A DNA stretch of 64,000 nucleotides from Galbitalea soli (GTDB taxonomy: Bacteria; Actinomycetota; Actinomycetes; Actinomycetales; Microbacteriaceae). Location of the stretch: the NCBI RefSeq assembly GCF_010686725.1, contig NZ_JAAGWZ010000002.1, positions 558,001-622,000 of the forward strand, given 5' to 3'. Below, piece by piece: positions 26,184 to 34,982 of this stretch (position 1 is its first letter; every line of letters begins with the position of its first letter). A program made the position numbers and the translations under genes. Below the pieces are notes generated by a model that did not search any database, was not told where the DNA came from, and saw only the letters and a program-made list of their open reading frames with translations.

Positions 26184-28675
26184 GTGAGATCGCTGGCGTC
26201 AGGGAGCACCTCGTGCGCCGCCTTGCCGGTCAGCGTGTGGTGTTCTGGCACGACCCCGAAGGTGAGTACGCCGAAGACCTCGAACAGCTCGACCTACCTG
26301 GATTCTCGCTCATCCGACTGTCGAACGATGAGTACGGCGTCAAGAACCGGTTGCTGCACGAGGAGCCAGCAGGAAAATTCCTCGTATACCGAGGCGGTGC
26401 CTCACCGACCGGTGTCGCCAACTGGCTGCTTGACCTCGAACTCGCTTACGGGGTCTTCACCGCCGATCGCACCTCCCTCATCCAGAATGATCTCGGCCTC
26501 ACGGCTGACGGGATCGACGAGGTGCTCCGCTCCCACGAGAAGTTCTTCCGCGCCGCCAAGCGGGCGCAGGCCCTCAAGGCACTTCTTGAGCCGGATGACA
26601 GCCCGGACCGGCTTCGCGCGAAGATGACCGCGGTGCTCCTCGGCCAACAGGACCACAGCCTGCTTGAACTGACCCGCACGCTCCTCATCGAGAACGCGGC
26701 GGGTGGTACCGCCAAGTTCAAGTCGGTCGCGGACCAGCAACTCGAGGGTTTCTACTGGGGAGGCGTCGCGAGGATCTACGGGTACACGTCGTCGGCCCCG
26801 AGCATCGATGACTTCGTGCTCTGGATGTTCCAGCAGGCGATCGGCGGCTTCCGCAGCGACCGCCTGGGCGGTCTGCGCAACATCCAGCTGGATTTCAACA
26901 GCCTGCGCTTCGACCTGCGGAGCCAGAGCGCACTGGCAACACTCGCCAAGCGGATCGCATCGAGCATCAGCTACGCGAGCACGATCGAGAACGCCGACTT
27001 CCGCGACGTCGTCGCCAATGACCTCTTCGAGGAGGTCGACCAGAAGATCATAAGCGATCTCGCGCGCGAAGTAGCCGCCCGCACCGCGACCGCCCGCGAG
27101 GTGGCCGACGTGATCCGCAAGCGCAAGAACAGCATCTGGGCCGAGGGATACCGGAAGCTATACGCTGCGATCGAGAGCGGCTCTGAACTGCTGAGCGAAC
27201 TCTCGACGCTCACGTTGACCATCACCTCGTTCGATGACGGGCTCGACCGGTACCGGCGCCAATGGTACCGGATCGACCAGCTCTACCGGCAGTTCGTCTA
27301 CGCCGCGCGCACCTCCGAGCATCCGAAGCCGCTGGAGGAGCTGCGAGGCGAGGTGGAGAAGTTCTATGCGAACAAGTTCCTATTCGAGTTGGGCAACGCC
27401 TGGCAGCCTCACGTCGACGCGGCTGACAAGTGGCGGTCAACCGTGCTGCGTCCGCAGACCGCGTTCTACCCCGAGCACGTCGCGCCGATTACCAAAGGCG
27501 GCCGGAACAAGGCGGTCGTGATCATCTCTGACGCCCTCCGCTACGAGGTCGCTGACGAACTCGGCACGCGCATCCGTCAGGAAGACCGGTTCGACGCCGA
27601 TCTCGACGCTGTGCTGGGCGTACTTCCCAGCTACACGCAACTCGGCATGGCCGCGCTCTTGCCACACAGCACAATCGGCCACTCCAAGGACGGCGATCCG
27701 GTGCTCGTCGACGGGCAGCGCACCGACGGTTCGGCGAACCGCACGAAAGTGCTGAGCGCCGTCGACGGCAGGGCTATCCAGGCGGAAGATGTGCTCTCAC
27801 TGTCACGGGACGAGCTGCGCGACCTCTACAGCCAGCACCAGGTGCTGTACGTCTACCACAACCGCATCGACGCTACCGGCGACAAGGCGGGCACGGAGCG
27901 GCAGGTCTTCGAGGCCGCAGAGGAGACTCTGCGAGAACTCGTCGACCTGGTGAAGCGGCTGACCAACGCCAACGCGACGAACATCCTCATCACCGCCGAC
28001 CACGGCTTCCTCTTCCAGGACACCGCGCTGGCTGACGCCTTCTACCTCTCCACGCTCCCGCAGGGCCACGAAATCGTTACCACGAACCGGCGCTACGTGC
28101 TGGGGCGTGGCATGAAGAAGGACAACGCGTTCCGCACGTTCGAGCCCGCGCAGGTCGGCCTGGACAGCGACCTCGAGGTACAGATTCCGAAGTCCATCCA
28201 CCGGCTGCGTCTCCCTGGCGCAGGGTCTCGGTTCGTCCACGGGGGGGCATCCCTCCAGGAGATCGTCGTGCCGGTGCTGACAATCAACAAGAAGCGCCGC
28301 AGCGACACCCGACTAGTTCACATCGATGTGCTGCCCGAGTCGGACAGGATCACCACGGGTCAGCTCGTCGTGAAGCTGTTCCAGTCCGAGCCGGTCAGCG
28401 AGAAGGTGCAGCCACGCACCGTCCGCGCGGGTCTGTACGTCGGCGAGACGCTGATCTCGAACCAGCCGGAGCTGACCTTCGACCAGGAGTCGAGCGACAA
28501 GCGCGACCGCTACCAGAACGCCAACATGCTGCTCAGTCAGGACGCCAACGACTTCAACAACCGCGCCGTGGAGTTCCGCCTCGAAGAGCGCATCCCTAAC
28601 ACCAACCAGTGGCGCACTTACCAAAAGGCGCTCTACACACTCCGGCGGTCATTCGCCTCGGACTTCGACTTCTAG
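26180..28675 (+). CDS. pglZ: BREX-1 phosphatase-like protein PglZ
   Basis: The 831-residue protein has the alkaline-phosphatase superfamily core of PglZ: VVIISDALRYEVADEL with metal ligand D451, and ITADHGFLFQD with D607-H608. PglZ is required for BREX-dependent methylation and defence, although its substrate is not established. The N-terminal half is helical, and the C-terminal part after the core (GASLQEIVVPVLTI) is all-beta in style, as is usual. It overlaps the Shedu gene by 4 bases and is followed by brxL after 10 bases. Confidence 0.93.
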   Translation: MSEIAGVREHLVRRLAGQRVVFWHDPEGEYAEDLEQLDLPGFSLIRLSNDEYGVKNRLLHEEPAGKFLVYRGGASPTGVANWLLDLELAYGVFTADRTSLIQNDLGLTADGIDEVLRSHEKFFRAAKRAQALKALLEPDDSPDRLRAKMTAVLLGQQDHSLLELTRTLLIENAAGGTAKFKSVADQQLEGFYWGGVARIYGYTSSAPSIDDFVLWMFQQAIGGFRSDRLGGLRNIQLDFNSLRFDLRSQSALATLAKRIASSISYASTIENADFRDVVANDLFEEVDQKIISDLAREVAARTATAREVADVIRKRKNSIWAEGYRKLYAAIESGSELLSELSTLTLTITSFDDGLDRYRRQWYRIDQLYRQFVYAARTSEHPKPLEELRGEVEKFYANKFLFELGNAWQPHVDAADKWRSTVLRPQTAFYPEHVAPITKGGRNKAVVIISDALRYEVADELGTRIRQEDRFDADLDAVLGVLPSYTQLGMAALLPHSTIGHSKDGDPVLVDGQRTDGSANRTKVLSAVDGRAIQAEDVLSLSRDELRDLYSQHQVLYVYHNRIDATGDKAGTERQVFEAAEETLRELVDLVKRLTNANATNILITADHGFLFQDTALADAFYLSTLPQGHEIVTTNRRYVLGRGMKKDNAFRTFEPAQVGLDSDLEVQIPKSIHRLRLPGAGSRFVHGGASLQEIVVPVLTINKKRRSDTRLVHIDVLPESDRITTGQLVVKLFQSEPVSEKVQPRTVRAGLYVGETLISNQPELTFDQESSDKRDRYQNANMLLSQDANDFNNRAVEFRLEERIPNTNQWRTYQKALYTLRRSFASDFDF

Positions 28676-28685
28676 GGAGGGATCG

Positions 28686-30821
28686 ATGAGTCTCGACAGC
28701 ACCACCAACGCAGAGGTAGCGGCCGAGGCCGACGCGCCTCCCGCGCAGTCTGACCTCGACCGCAAGATCAATCAGCTCTTCCCCGGCGTCGTGGTCCGTA
28801 AGGACCTCGTGAAGGCGGTCAAGGGCAACGCGATCGTGCCCTCTTACGTGCTGGAGTACCTGCTCGGCCAGTACGCCGCATCCGACGACGAGGCGACGAT
28901 CCAGGCTGGGATCGACGCAGTGCGCAAGGTTCTCGCCGACCACTACGTGCACCGGAACCAGTCCGAGCTGGTGAAGTCCACGATCCGGGAGCGCGGCCGA
29001 CACCGCATCATCGACAGGGTCGCGGTCACGCTCAACGAGAAGGACGACGTCTACCAGGCGGAGTTCGCCAACCTCGGCATCAAGGGCGTGCTCGTCGAGC
29101 CCGCCACTATCAAGGCGCACCCGAAACTCCTCACGGGCGGCGTGTGGTGCATCTGCGACATCGAGTATTTCCACAGCGAGGACCAGCGCGTCGTCCCGTG
29201 GATTCTCGGCTCGATCAAGCCCATCCAGCTTTCGAACTTCGACTTCGAGGGCTACCTCGCTGCGCGGCGTGAGTTCACCACGGAAGAGTGGATCGACCTG
29301 CTCATCCAGTCGATCGGCTTCAACCCGGAGCTGTTCGGACGGCGCGCGAAGCTGATCCAGCTCGTGCGTCTGATCCCGTTCGTCGAGCGCAACTACAACC
29401 TCGTCGAGCTGGGGCCGAAGGGCACCGGAAAGTCGCACATCTTCTCGGAGTTCTCGCCGCACGGCATGCTCATCTCCGGCGGAGAGGTCACTGTCCCGAA
29501 GCTTTTCGTCCACAACTCGAACGGCCGCATCGGCCTGGTCGGCTACTGGGATGTCGTCGCCTTCGACGAGTTCGCGGGCAATAAGAAGCGTGCGGACAAG
29601 GCGCTGGTCGACATCATGAAGAACTACATGGCGAACAAGTCCTTCTCCCGCGGGGTCGAGACCCTCGGTGCCGAGGCGTCGATGGTCTTCGTCGGCAACA
29701 CCTCGCACACCGTGCCGTACATGCTTAAGCATTCCGACCTGTTCGATGAGCTGCCCGAGAGCTACCACGACTCCGCCTACCTCGACCGGCTTCATCACTA
29801 CATTCCCGGGTGGGAGGTCGACACCATCCGCGGCGAGATGTTCTCCGAAGGCTACGGATTCGTGGTCGACTACATCGCCGAAGTGCTCAAGTCGATGCGC
29901 ACCGCCGACTACTCCGACCGGTACCAGCAGCACTTCACCCTGTCGCCCGACATTTCCACACGCGACCGCGACGGCATCCATAAGACCTTCTCCGGGCTGA
30001 TGAAGCTGCTCTACCCCCACGGCCAAGCGACTCGGGAGGAGATCGAGGAGATCCTCCGATTCGCCATCGAGGGCCGGAAGCGAGTCAAAGATCAGATCCT
30101 GCGCATCGACGCGACGATGGCCGACGTCAAGTTCGGGTTCACCGACAAGGCCGGAACCTGGTCGCCGGTGACGACACTCGAGGAGCAGGAATACCCGACC
30201 TACTACGACCAGCGGGCGGCATTGACCCCCGAGGAGCCGGAAGGGGACGCCACCCCGGTCTCCGCGACCACCGAGGTTCGTGCGCCAGTGGCCGTCGCGC
30301 CAGAAGTGCCGGTTGTAGTTGAGCCTGCGCCGTTCGAAGGGCACCGCGAGTTCCAGGAGAACCAGCGCGGCATCTCCTACGAGACCCTCCTGCTGCCGTA
30401 CCTGCGCGAAGCTACGGAAATCACGATCATCGACCCGTACATCCGGCTGCCCCACCAGGGACGGAACCTCGTCGACCTGCTCGCCCTGCTGGCGTCAGCA
30501 AAGGACGCCGCCGACGAGATCAGCGTCACGCTCGTGACCAAGGCCGAGACAGGTCAATACGAGCAGGCGCACCTGTTGATGCTCAAGGACATCCAGGACA
30601 GCGCGGCCGCCGCCGGGATCAACTTCGCGGTCACGTGGGACGAGACGATTCACGACCGCTCGATTCGCGCCGACAACGGCTGGACGATCCTCCTCGGCCG
30701 CGGCCTCGACATCTTCCAGAAGGGCTCCGGCAGCCAGTACGACCTGGCTGCCCGCCGCCAGGAGTTCCGGCAGGTCGTCGCGTTCGGCGTGACCTACATC
30801 CATGGGGAGGGCGGGCTGTGA
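28686..30821 (+). CDS. brxL: BREX protein BrxL (AAA+) with a MIT_C-like C-terminal domain
   Basis: BrxL is the AAA+ protein of type 1 BREX. This 711-residue version has an N-terminal domain, then Walker A GPKGTGKSH (243-251), a Walker B-like VVAFDEFAG (about 293), and the conserved MKNYMANKSFSRG segment. The last 160 residues are not a recognisable Lon protease domain. They carry DPYIRLPHQGRNL and ETIHDRSIRADNGW-TILLGRGLDIFQ, which closely resemble the C-terminal domain of eukaryotic MITD1 (MIT_C, phospholipase D-like fold). A Pro/Val/Glu-rich linker (about 515-550) separates the two parts. A good ribosome-binding site (AGGGAGGG) precedes ATG 28686. Confidence 0.9.
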   Translation: MSLDSTTNAEVAAEADAPPAQSDLDRKINQLFPGVVVRKDLVKAVKGNAIVPSYVLEYLLGQYAASDDEATIQAGIDAVRKVLADHYVHRNQSELVKSTIRERGRHRIIDRVAVTLNEKDDVYQAEFANLGIKGVLVEPATIKAHPKLLTGGVWCICDIEYFHSEDQRVVPWILGSIKPIQLSNFDFEGYLAARREFTTEEWIDLLIQSIGFNPELFGRRAKLIQLVRLIPFVERNYNLVELGPKGTGKSHIFSEFSPHGMLISGGEVTVPKLFVHNSNGRIGLVGYWDVVAFDEFAGNKKRADKALVDIMKNYMANKSFSRGVETLGAEASMVFVGNTSHTVPYMLKHSDLFDELPESYHDSAYLDRLHHYIPGWEVDTIRGEMFSEGYGFVVDYIAEVLKSMRTADYSDRYQQHFTLSPDISTRDRDGIHKTFSGLMKLLYPHGQATREEIEEILRFAIEGRKRVKDQILRIDATMADVKFGFTDKAGTWSPVTTLEEQEYPTYYDQRAALTPEEPEGDATPVSATTEVRAPVAVAPEVPVVVEPAPFEGHREFQENQRGISYETLLLPYLREATEITIIDPYIRLPHQGRNLVDLLALLASAKDAADEISVTLVTKAETGQYEQAHLLMLKDIQDSAAAAGINFAVTWDETIHDRSIRADNGWTILLGRGLDIFQKGSGSQYDLAARRQEFRQVVAFGVTYIHGEGGL

Positions 30822-30921
30822 GGTCGTGGGCAGCCCTCATGTCGGGAGCCGACTGTAGTGTCCAGTTCAAGTTTCGGCGGGTCACGCGACACGCCACGGT
30901 TGTCGCGGTGGAGAGTTGAGT

Positions 30922-32634
30922 ATGGCCGACGCCGAAGCGGCGCTTTCCGCGGTTCTCGCGTGGGTTCGCGATGTGACCCCGGACTCGCCTGCGCTCGGAC
31001 CGATCGCTGGAATCAGCGACTCTGAGTTGAGACAACTTGCTCGGCTCGGGGCTCTGTTGCGAGCGCGTCTGGTTGGCGATGCGTCCGCTGCGCTCGTTGC
31101 GGTGCTGACCCCGGACGGTGCGATCGACGCTCCGGACGGTGTTCTCGCGGCACTCGATACTCTGATCGCGGAGGACGCGGTCGTCCACCTCGCGGACCTC
31201 TATGCGGCCATAGTGTCTCCAGCCAAGCGTCGCCCGCTTGGCACTTTCTTCACGCCTCGCGAGTACGCGCAGGCCATCGTCGATGGGTTTGCTAACCGCC
31301 ATGAAGCGCCCTCAGCAGTGGTTGACGTGGGTGCCGGCGTTGGGATCTTCTCCGAGATTGCTCGTGCCAAGTGGCCAGCCGCCAGTATTCAAGCAATCGA
31401 CATCAATCCGCTCACTCTCGGTCTCCAGGCCGTTGCCGCTGCAAAGCTCCCCGCATGGAACGTCGAGTTGGTCCTTGCGGACTATCGACGCTGGCTTAAC
31501 TCAAACCAGCCAAGCGCCCCCACGCTCTATCTCGGAAACCCTCCTTACACCCGCTGGCAGTTGCTTGATCCGGTGGTGCGTCTCGATCTCCTGCAGGCCG
31601 CGGGCGGGCTCGTCGGCGCACGAGCTAACCTCTCGACGCTGTTCCTTGCAATGACCCTCGCGAAGCTCCGCGCCGAGGACTCACTCGCGATGATCATTCC
31701 GGCGGGGTGGATGCGCGCCGACTACGGGAGAAAGCTGCGAGGCCGTCTGAGGGCACTGACGCAGCGCCAAGTATCTCTGCGGCTTGCCGACTCGTGGCGG
31801 TTTCATGAGGCGATTGTCGACGCCGTCTTGGTCGAGGTCGGTCCGGAGGTTTCAACGGCTCAGCCGATCGAGGTATCCGACTGGTCCGGTTCCGAGCGGT
31901 TGACACTGAGTCGAACGGAAGGCGAGGCGGCATTTGCTGCGCCGGGCAGAGCGCGCCTCGCTGTGGCGCGCCAGCAAGATCGGGGGAGAGCCTTCGGTGA
32001 CTTCGGCAGAGTGACCCGGGGAACGGCGACGGGCGCGAATCAGTTCTTTGTGAGGACGATGAGGGCTTGGGATGAGCTGCACATTCCGGCAGAGTTTCGT
32101 CGGACGCTTGCCCGGCGCCTGCGTCCTGGTAGTGACAGTACATTGCCGACCCTCGAGACGGCAGAGCTCTTGGTCTTGGAAAGGTACGACCGGGGCACCG
32201 ACGACCGTGTGGACGCGTGGATCGGCGCGGGCGAGAACGAAGGGCTTCATGAACTGCACCTTTGCTCGAAGCGCGCACGCTGGTTCGACCTGTCGGCCGA
32301 ACTGAAGATCCCCGATGTGATCATTTCGGCGCTCGCTCGCGACGTATTCCACGTGCTTGAGAACCCGACCGGGCTGGCGATCACCAACAACCTGTTCGGG
32401 CTGTACTGGACCGCAGACGCGACACCAGAGGAGCGCACTACGCTGCTCGATTGGCTTCGCAGCGCTGGGGGCCAGGCGACCCTGAGATCGAGCGCATCCG
32501 TGGAAGCAAACGGCCTTCATCGTCTGAGCCCGAAGACGATCGGAGAGCTCACGGTGAACCTCCCGACCCTGTCGACCATGCCCGTCCGCCTAGGCTTAAC
32601 CGGACTCGTCGTAGGCGGAGGGAGGTCGAAATGA
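30922..32634 (+). CDS. N6-adenine-type DNA methyltransferase, first gene of the five-gene module
   Basis: The 570-residue protein has a helical N-terminal domain (about 1-100), then TFFTPREYAQAIVDGF, the SAM-binding motif VVDVGAGVGIF (D135) and the catalytic NPPY (206-209, in LGNPPYTRWQ). A C-terminal part of about 300 residues is probably the target-recognition domain. It lacks an obvious nuclease motif, so it looks like a stand-alone modification enzyme. ATG 30922 follows a GGAGAG; TTG 30916 is in frame and possible. It begins 100 bases after brxL and overlaps the next gene by 4 bases. It may label self DNA for the module, or work with BREX; the sequence does not decide. Confidence 0.85.
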   Translation: MADAEAALSAVLAWVRDVTPDSPALGPIAGISDSELRQLARLGALLRARLVGDASAALVAVLTPDGAIDAPDGVLAALDTLIAEDAVVHLADLYAAIVSPAKRRPLGTFFTPREYAQAIVDGFANRHEAPSAVVDVGAGVGIFSEIARAKWPAASIQAIDINPLTLGLQAVAAAKLPAWNVELVLADYRRWLNSNQPSAPTLYLGNPPYTRWQLLDPVVRLDLLQAAGGLVGARANLSTLFLAMTLAKLRAEDSLAMIIPAGWMRADYGRKLRGRLRALTQRQVSLRLADSWRFHEAIVDAVLVEVGPEVSTAQPIEVSDWSGSERLTLSRTEGEAAFAAPGRARLAVARQQDRGRAFGDFGRVTRGTATGANQFFVRTMRAWDELHIPAEFRRTLARRLRPGSDSTLPTLETAELLVLERYDRGTDDRVDAWIGAGENEGLHELHLCSKRARWFDLSAELKIPDVIISALARDVFHVLENPTGLAITNNLFGLYWTADATPEERTTLLDWLRSAGGQATLRSSASVEANGLHRLSPKTIGELTVNLPTLSTMPVRLGLTGLVVGGGRSK

Positions 32635-34982
32635 GTCAGGAGGGCTTCATCGTCGACACCCACCTGTTGCGCGAACTTGGCGATCTCCTTGTGGGCCGTG
32701 ACAGCACTGCGATCCTTGAACTCGTCAAGAACGGCTACGACGCCGACGCAACGGTCGTTCGGATCGACGCACAGAACCTCGCGCACCCGGACGACGCCGT
32801 GCTGACCGTCGAGGACAACGGCAACGGGATGACGGCAGCTCGTTTTCGATCGGCGTTCTTACGAATCGCTGGGCGAGACAAGGAGGAGGGCGAGCGGCTC
32901 TCGCCCAAGTACAAGCGTGCGTACACCGGGCAGAAGGGCATCGGCCGGCTCGCCAGCCAGAAGCTCGCCAAGGTGTTGGAGGTCCGGAGCGTGCCGGACC
33001 ACGCGGACGCCGGCGGCGATGAGCCTGGTGTCGAAGCCCGGATCGACTGGGAGGCTATCGACAAGCAGCAGACTCTCAACGACCTGAAAGAGGGCCTCTC
33101 GGTTACCGACGTTCCGGTTTCACCGGGAACGCCCACCGGAACGGTGCTGTCCATGCGATCGCTGAAGCGAACCTGGACTAGCTCGGAAATCGGCAAATTC
33201 GTCGACGAGATGCAGTCGGCGCAACCGCCGACGCTCTTGCTTGGCTCCGACTCCGAGTCACTTGCGATCGCTGGTGAGTCGCTCATCGGCAGGCCCGCGG
33301 TTCGAGGTACCACGGAGAACGACCCAGGTTTCGAACTGGAACTCTCGGGTGAGCTTGCGCCCGCCGACGACTTCTGGGCGAAGGCGGCGGAGGACTTCCA
33401 ATGGTGCATCGAGATCGATGTTTCCGGCGGCCGGACCAGATACCGCATCTCTCCCACGACGACCTATGCGCGTTCTGAGTCCTTGGCGCGGGCGTACTCG
33501 TTCGAGGCGCAGGCTGATCCTGCGCTGCGCTTCCAGGCCCGGTTCTACATGATGCCGGGTGCGAGCAGCCGACGGGGGCCGCTCAAGGGATTCGTTCGAT
33601 CAACGAGTGGGATTCGTGTCTACCTTGAGGGATTCCGCGTACTTCCGTACGCCGAGTACGGCGACGATTGGCTAGAGATCGATCGCGAATACCGGTCCGG
33701 ACCGCGCTTCTACACGATCGACCTGGACGAGTCGGCCAGCGACGACCTGGATGTGGACAAGCGAGAAGCGCTCAACGCCATTCCGAGCAGCGGCTACTTC
33801 GGCGCGGTATTCCTCACCACGTTAGGTGCCCCCGGCTTGGAGAGTTTGATCAACCGTGAGGGATTCGTCCCCGGATCAACATTCAGGGCGATTCGGGAGA
33901 TTGTGCAGGACGGTGTCCGGCTGAGTGTTCGGGTTCGGCGGTCGGTCTTTAACCAGCGGGAGCGACTCGACGCGATTACCCCTGTCGAGCCAGTTCAGGA
34001 GACTTCTGAGCATCCCCAATCCACGACGGGGAACGAGCCTGTCTTCGACCCGGCGGGTCGGACGCCCTTCGAAGTTCTTGCACCGCATGGACCGACTGAA
34101 GAAGACGATCACAAGATCGCCGCTGCAGCCGAAGCGGCCGCAAGGGTGGCTGTGCAGCAGGGGGACAAAGGCGCGGAGCCGATTGACGACCGTACGCAGC
34201 AGCTTGCCGCGGGCTTCAATGCGGTGCGCGCCGCATTGCAGGCGGTCCAGAGCTACCAGCCGGAGTTGCGCATCCTCGCCGGTGTAGGGCTCCAACTCGG
34301 CGCGTTCGTACACGACATCAACGGCATGCTTGCGTCGGCAACGACCATCCGGGAGCTGCTTCGCGGACTCCTGGACAGAGTCGTAGAGCCCGCGCAACGG
34401 AACACGCTCCAGGTCACGCTACGCACGGCTGACGAGCTTGCTCACACGCTCGCCCGCCAAAGCTCCTACCTGACCGATGTTCTCAGCGCGGACCCGCGTA
34501 GACGCCGGTCGCAGGTCAAGGTCCGTGAACGCGTGGAGTCGGTGCTCCGCTTCCTCGCGGGCCCAATCTCAGCGAAGGGGATCAGCGTCAGAGTCGAGGT
34601 CGGTTCCGATCTTCGGACGGCACCGATGTTTCCGGCTGAGGTGATGATCATGCTCACGAACCTGCTCACCAATGCAGTGAAGAATGCAGCCGAGGGGGGC
34701 AACATCTGGATCGACGGGCGGGATTTGGGCAACGCAGTCGAGGTCATCATCAGTAACGACGGTGCGGCTGTCGACCTTGACGAGGCCGAACGTTGGTTCC
34801 TCCCGTTCGAGAGCACAACGACAGTCGTTGACGACGTGCTCGGCCAGGGCCTAGGACTTGGCCTACCCATCGTCCGGGCGTTGACGGACGACTATCGCGG
34901 TGATGTCCGATTCATCGAGCCAACGCATGGTCCTGGTACGTCGATCAAAGTGGTTCTCCCGAAGAAGGGCAAAGCGCAATGA
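32631..34982 (+). CDS. Dual-ATPase protein: N-terminal HSP90/GHKL domain plus C-terminal histidine-kinase core
   Basis: The 783-residue soluble protein carries two Bergerat-fold ATPases. The N-terminal one has ELVKNGYDADA (E30, N34), VEDNGNGM and GQKGIGRLASQKLA, like HSP90, MutL and MORC proteins. The C-terminal one is a histidine-kinase module: a dimerisation helix with AFVHDINGML (candidate phospho-acceptor H561), the N box LTNLLTNAVKNAA (N681), a G1-like SNDGAAVD, F box WFLPFEST and G2 GLGLGLPIV. No membrane segment or periplasmic sensor is present, so it would sense something inside the cell, perhaps through the HSP90-like half. It overlaps its neighbours by 4 bases on both sides. The next gene encodes a receiver domain, its expected phosphorylation partner. 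Confidence 0.85.
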   Translation: MSQEGFIVDTHLLRELGDLLVGRDSTAILELVKNGYDADATVVRIDAQNLAHPDDAVLTVEDNGNGMTAARFRSAFLRIAGRDKEEGERLSPKYKRAYTGQKGIGRLASQKLAKVLEVRSVPDHADAGGDEPGVEARIDWEAIDKQQTLNDLKEGLSVTDVPVSPGTPTGTVLSMRSLKRTWTSSEIGKFVDEMQSAQPPTLLLGSDSESLAIAGESLIGRPAVRGTTENDPGFELELSGELAPADDFWAKAAEDFQWCIEIDVSGGRTRYRISPTTTYARSESLARAYSFEAQADPALRFQARFYMMPGASSRRGPLKGFVRSTSGIRVYLEGFRVLPYAEYGDDWLEIDREYRSGPRFYTIDLDESASDDLDVDKREALNAIPSSGYFGAVFLTTLGAPGLESLINREGFVPGSTFRAIREIVQDGVRLSVRVRRSVFNQRERLDAITPVEPVQETSEHPQSTTGNEPVFDPAGRTPFEVLAPHGPTEEDDHKIAAAAEAAARVAVQQGDKGAEPIDDRTQQLAAGFNAVRAALQAVQSYQPELRILAGVGLQLGAFVHDINGMLASATTIRELLRGLLDRVVEPAQRNTLQVTLRTADELAHTLARQSSYLTDVLSADPRRRRSQVKVRERVESVLRFLAGPISAKGISVRVEVGSDLRTAPMFPAEVMIMLTNLLTNAVKNAAEGGNIWIDGRDLGNAVEVIISNDGAAVDLDEAERWFLPFESTTTVVDDVLGQGLGLGLPIVRALTDDYRGDVRFIEPTHGPGTSIKVVLPKKGKAQ

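Noticed and set aside
28596-30455. Long minus-strand open frame of 619 codons opposite brxL
   Set aside because: Its composition (Asp/Val/Arg/His-rich) is the complement of a high-GC coding frame. The plus strand encodes a clear BrxL.
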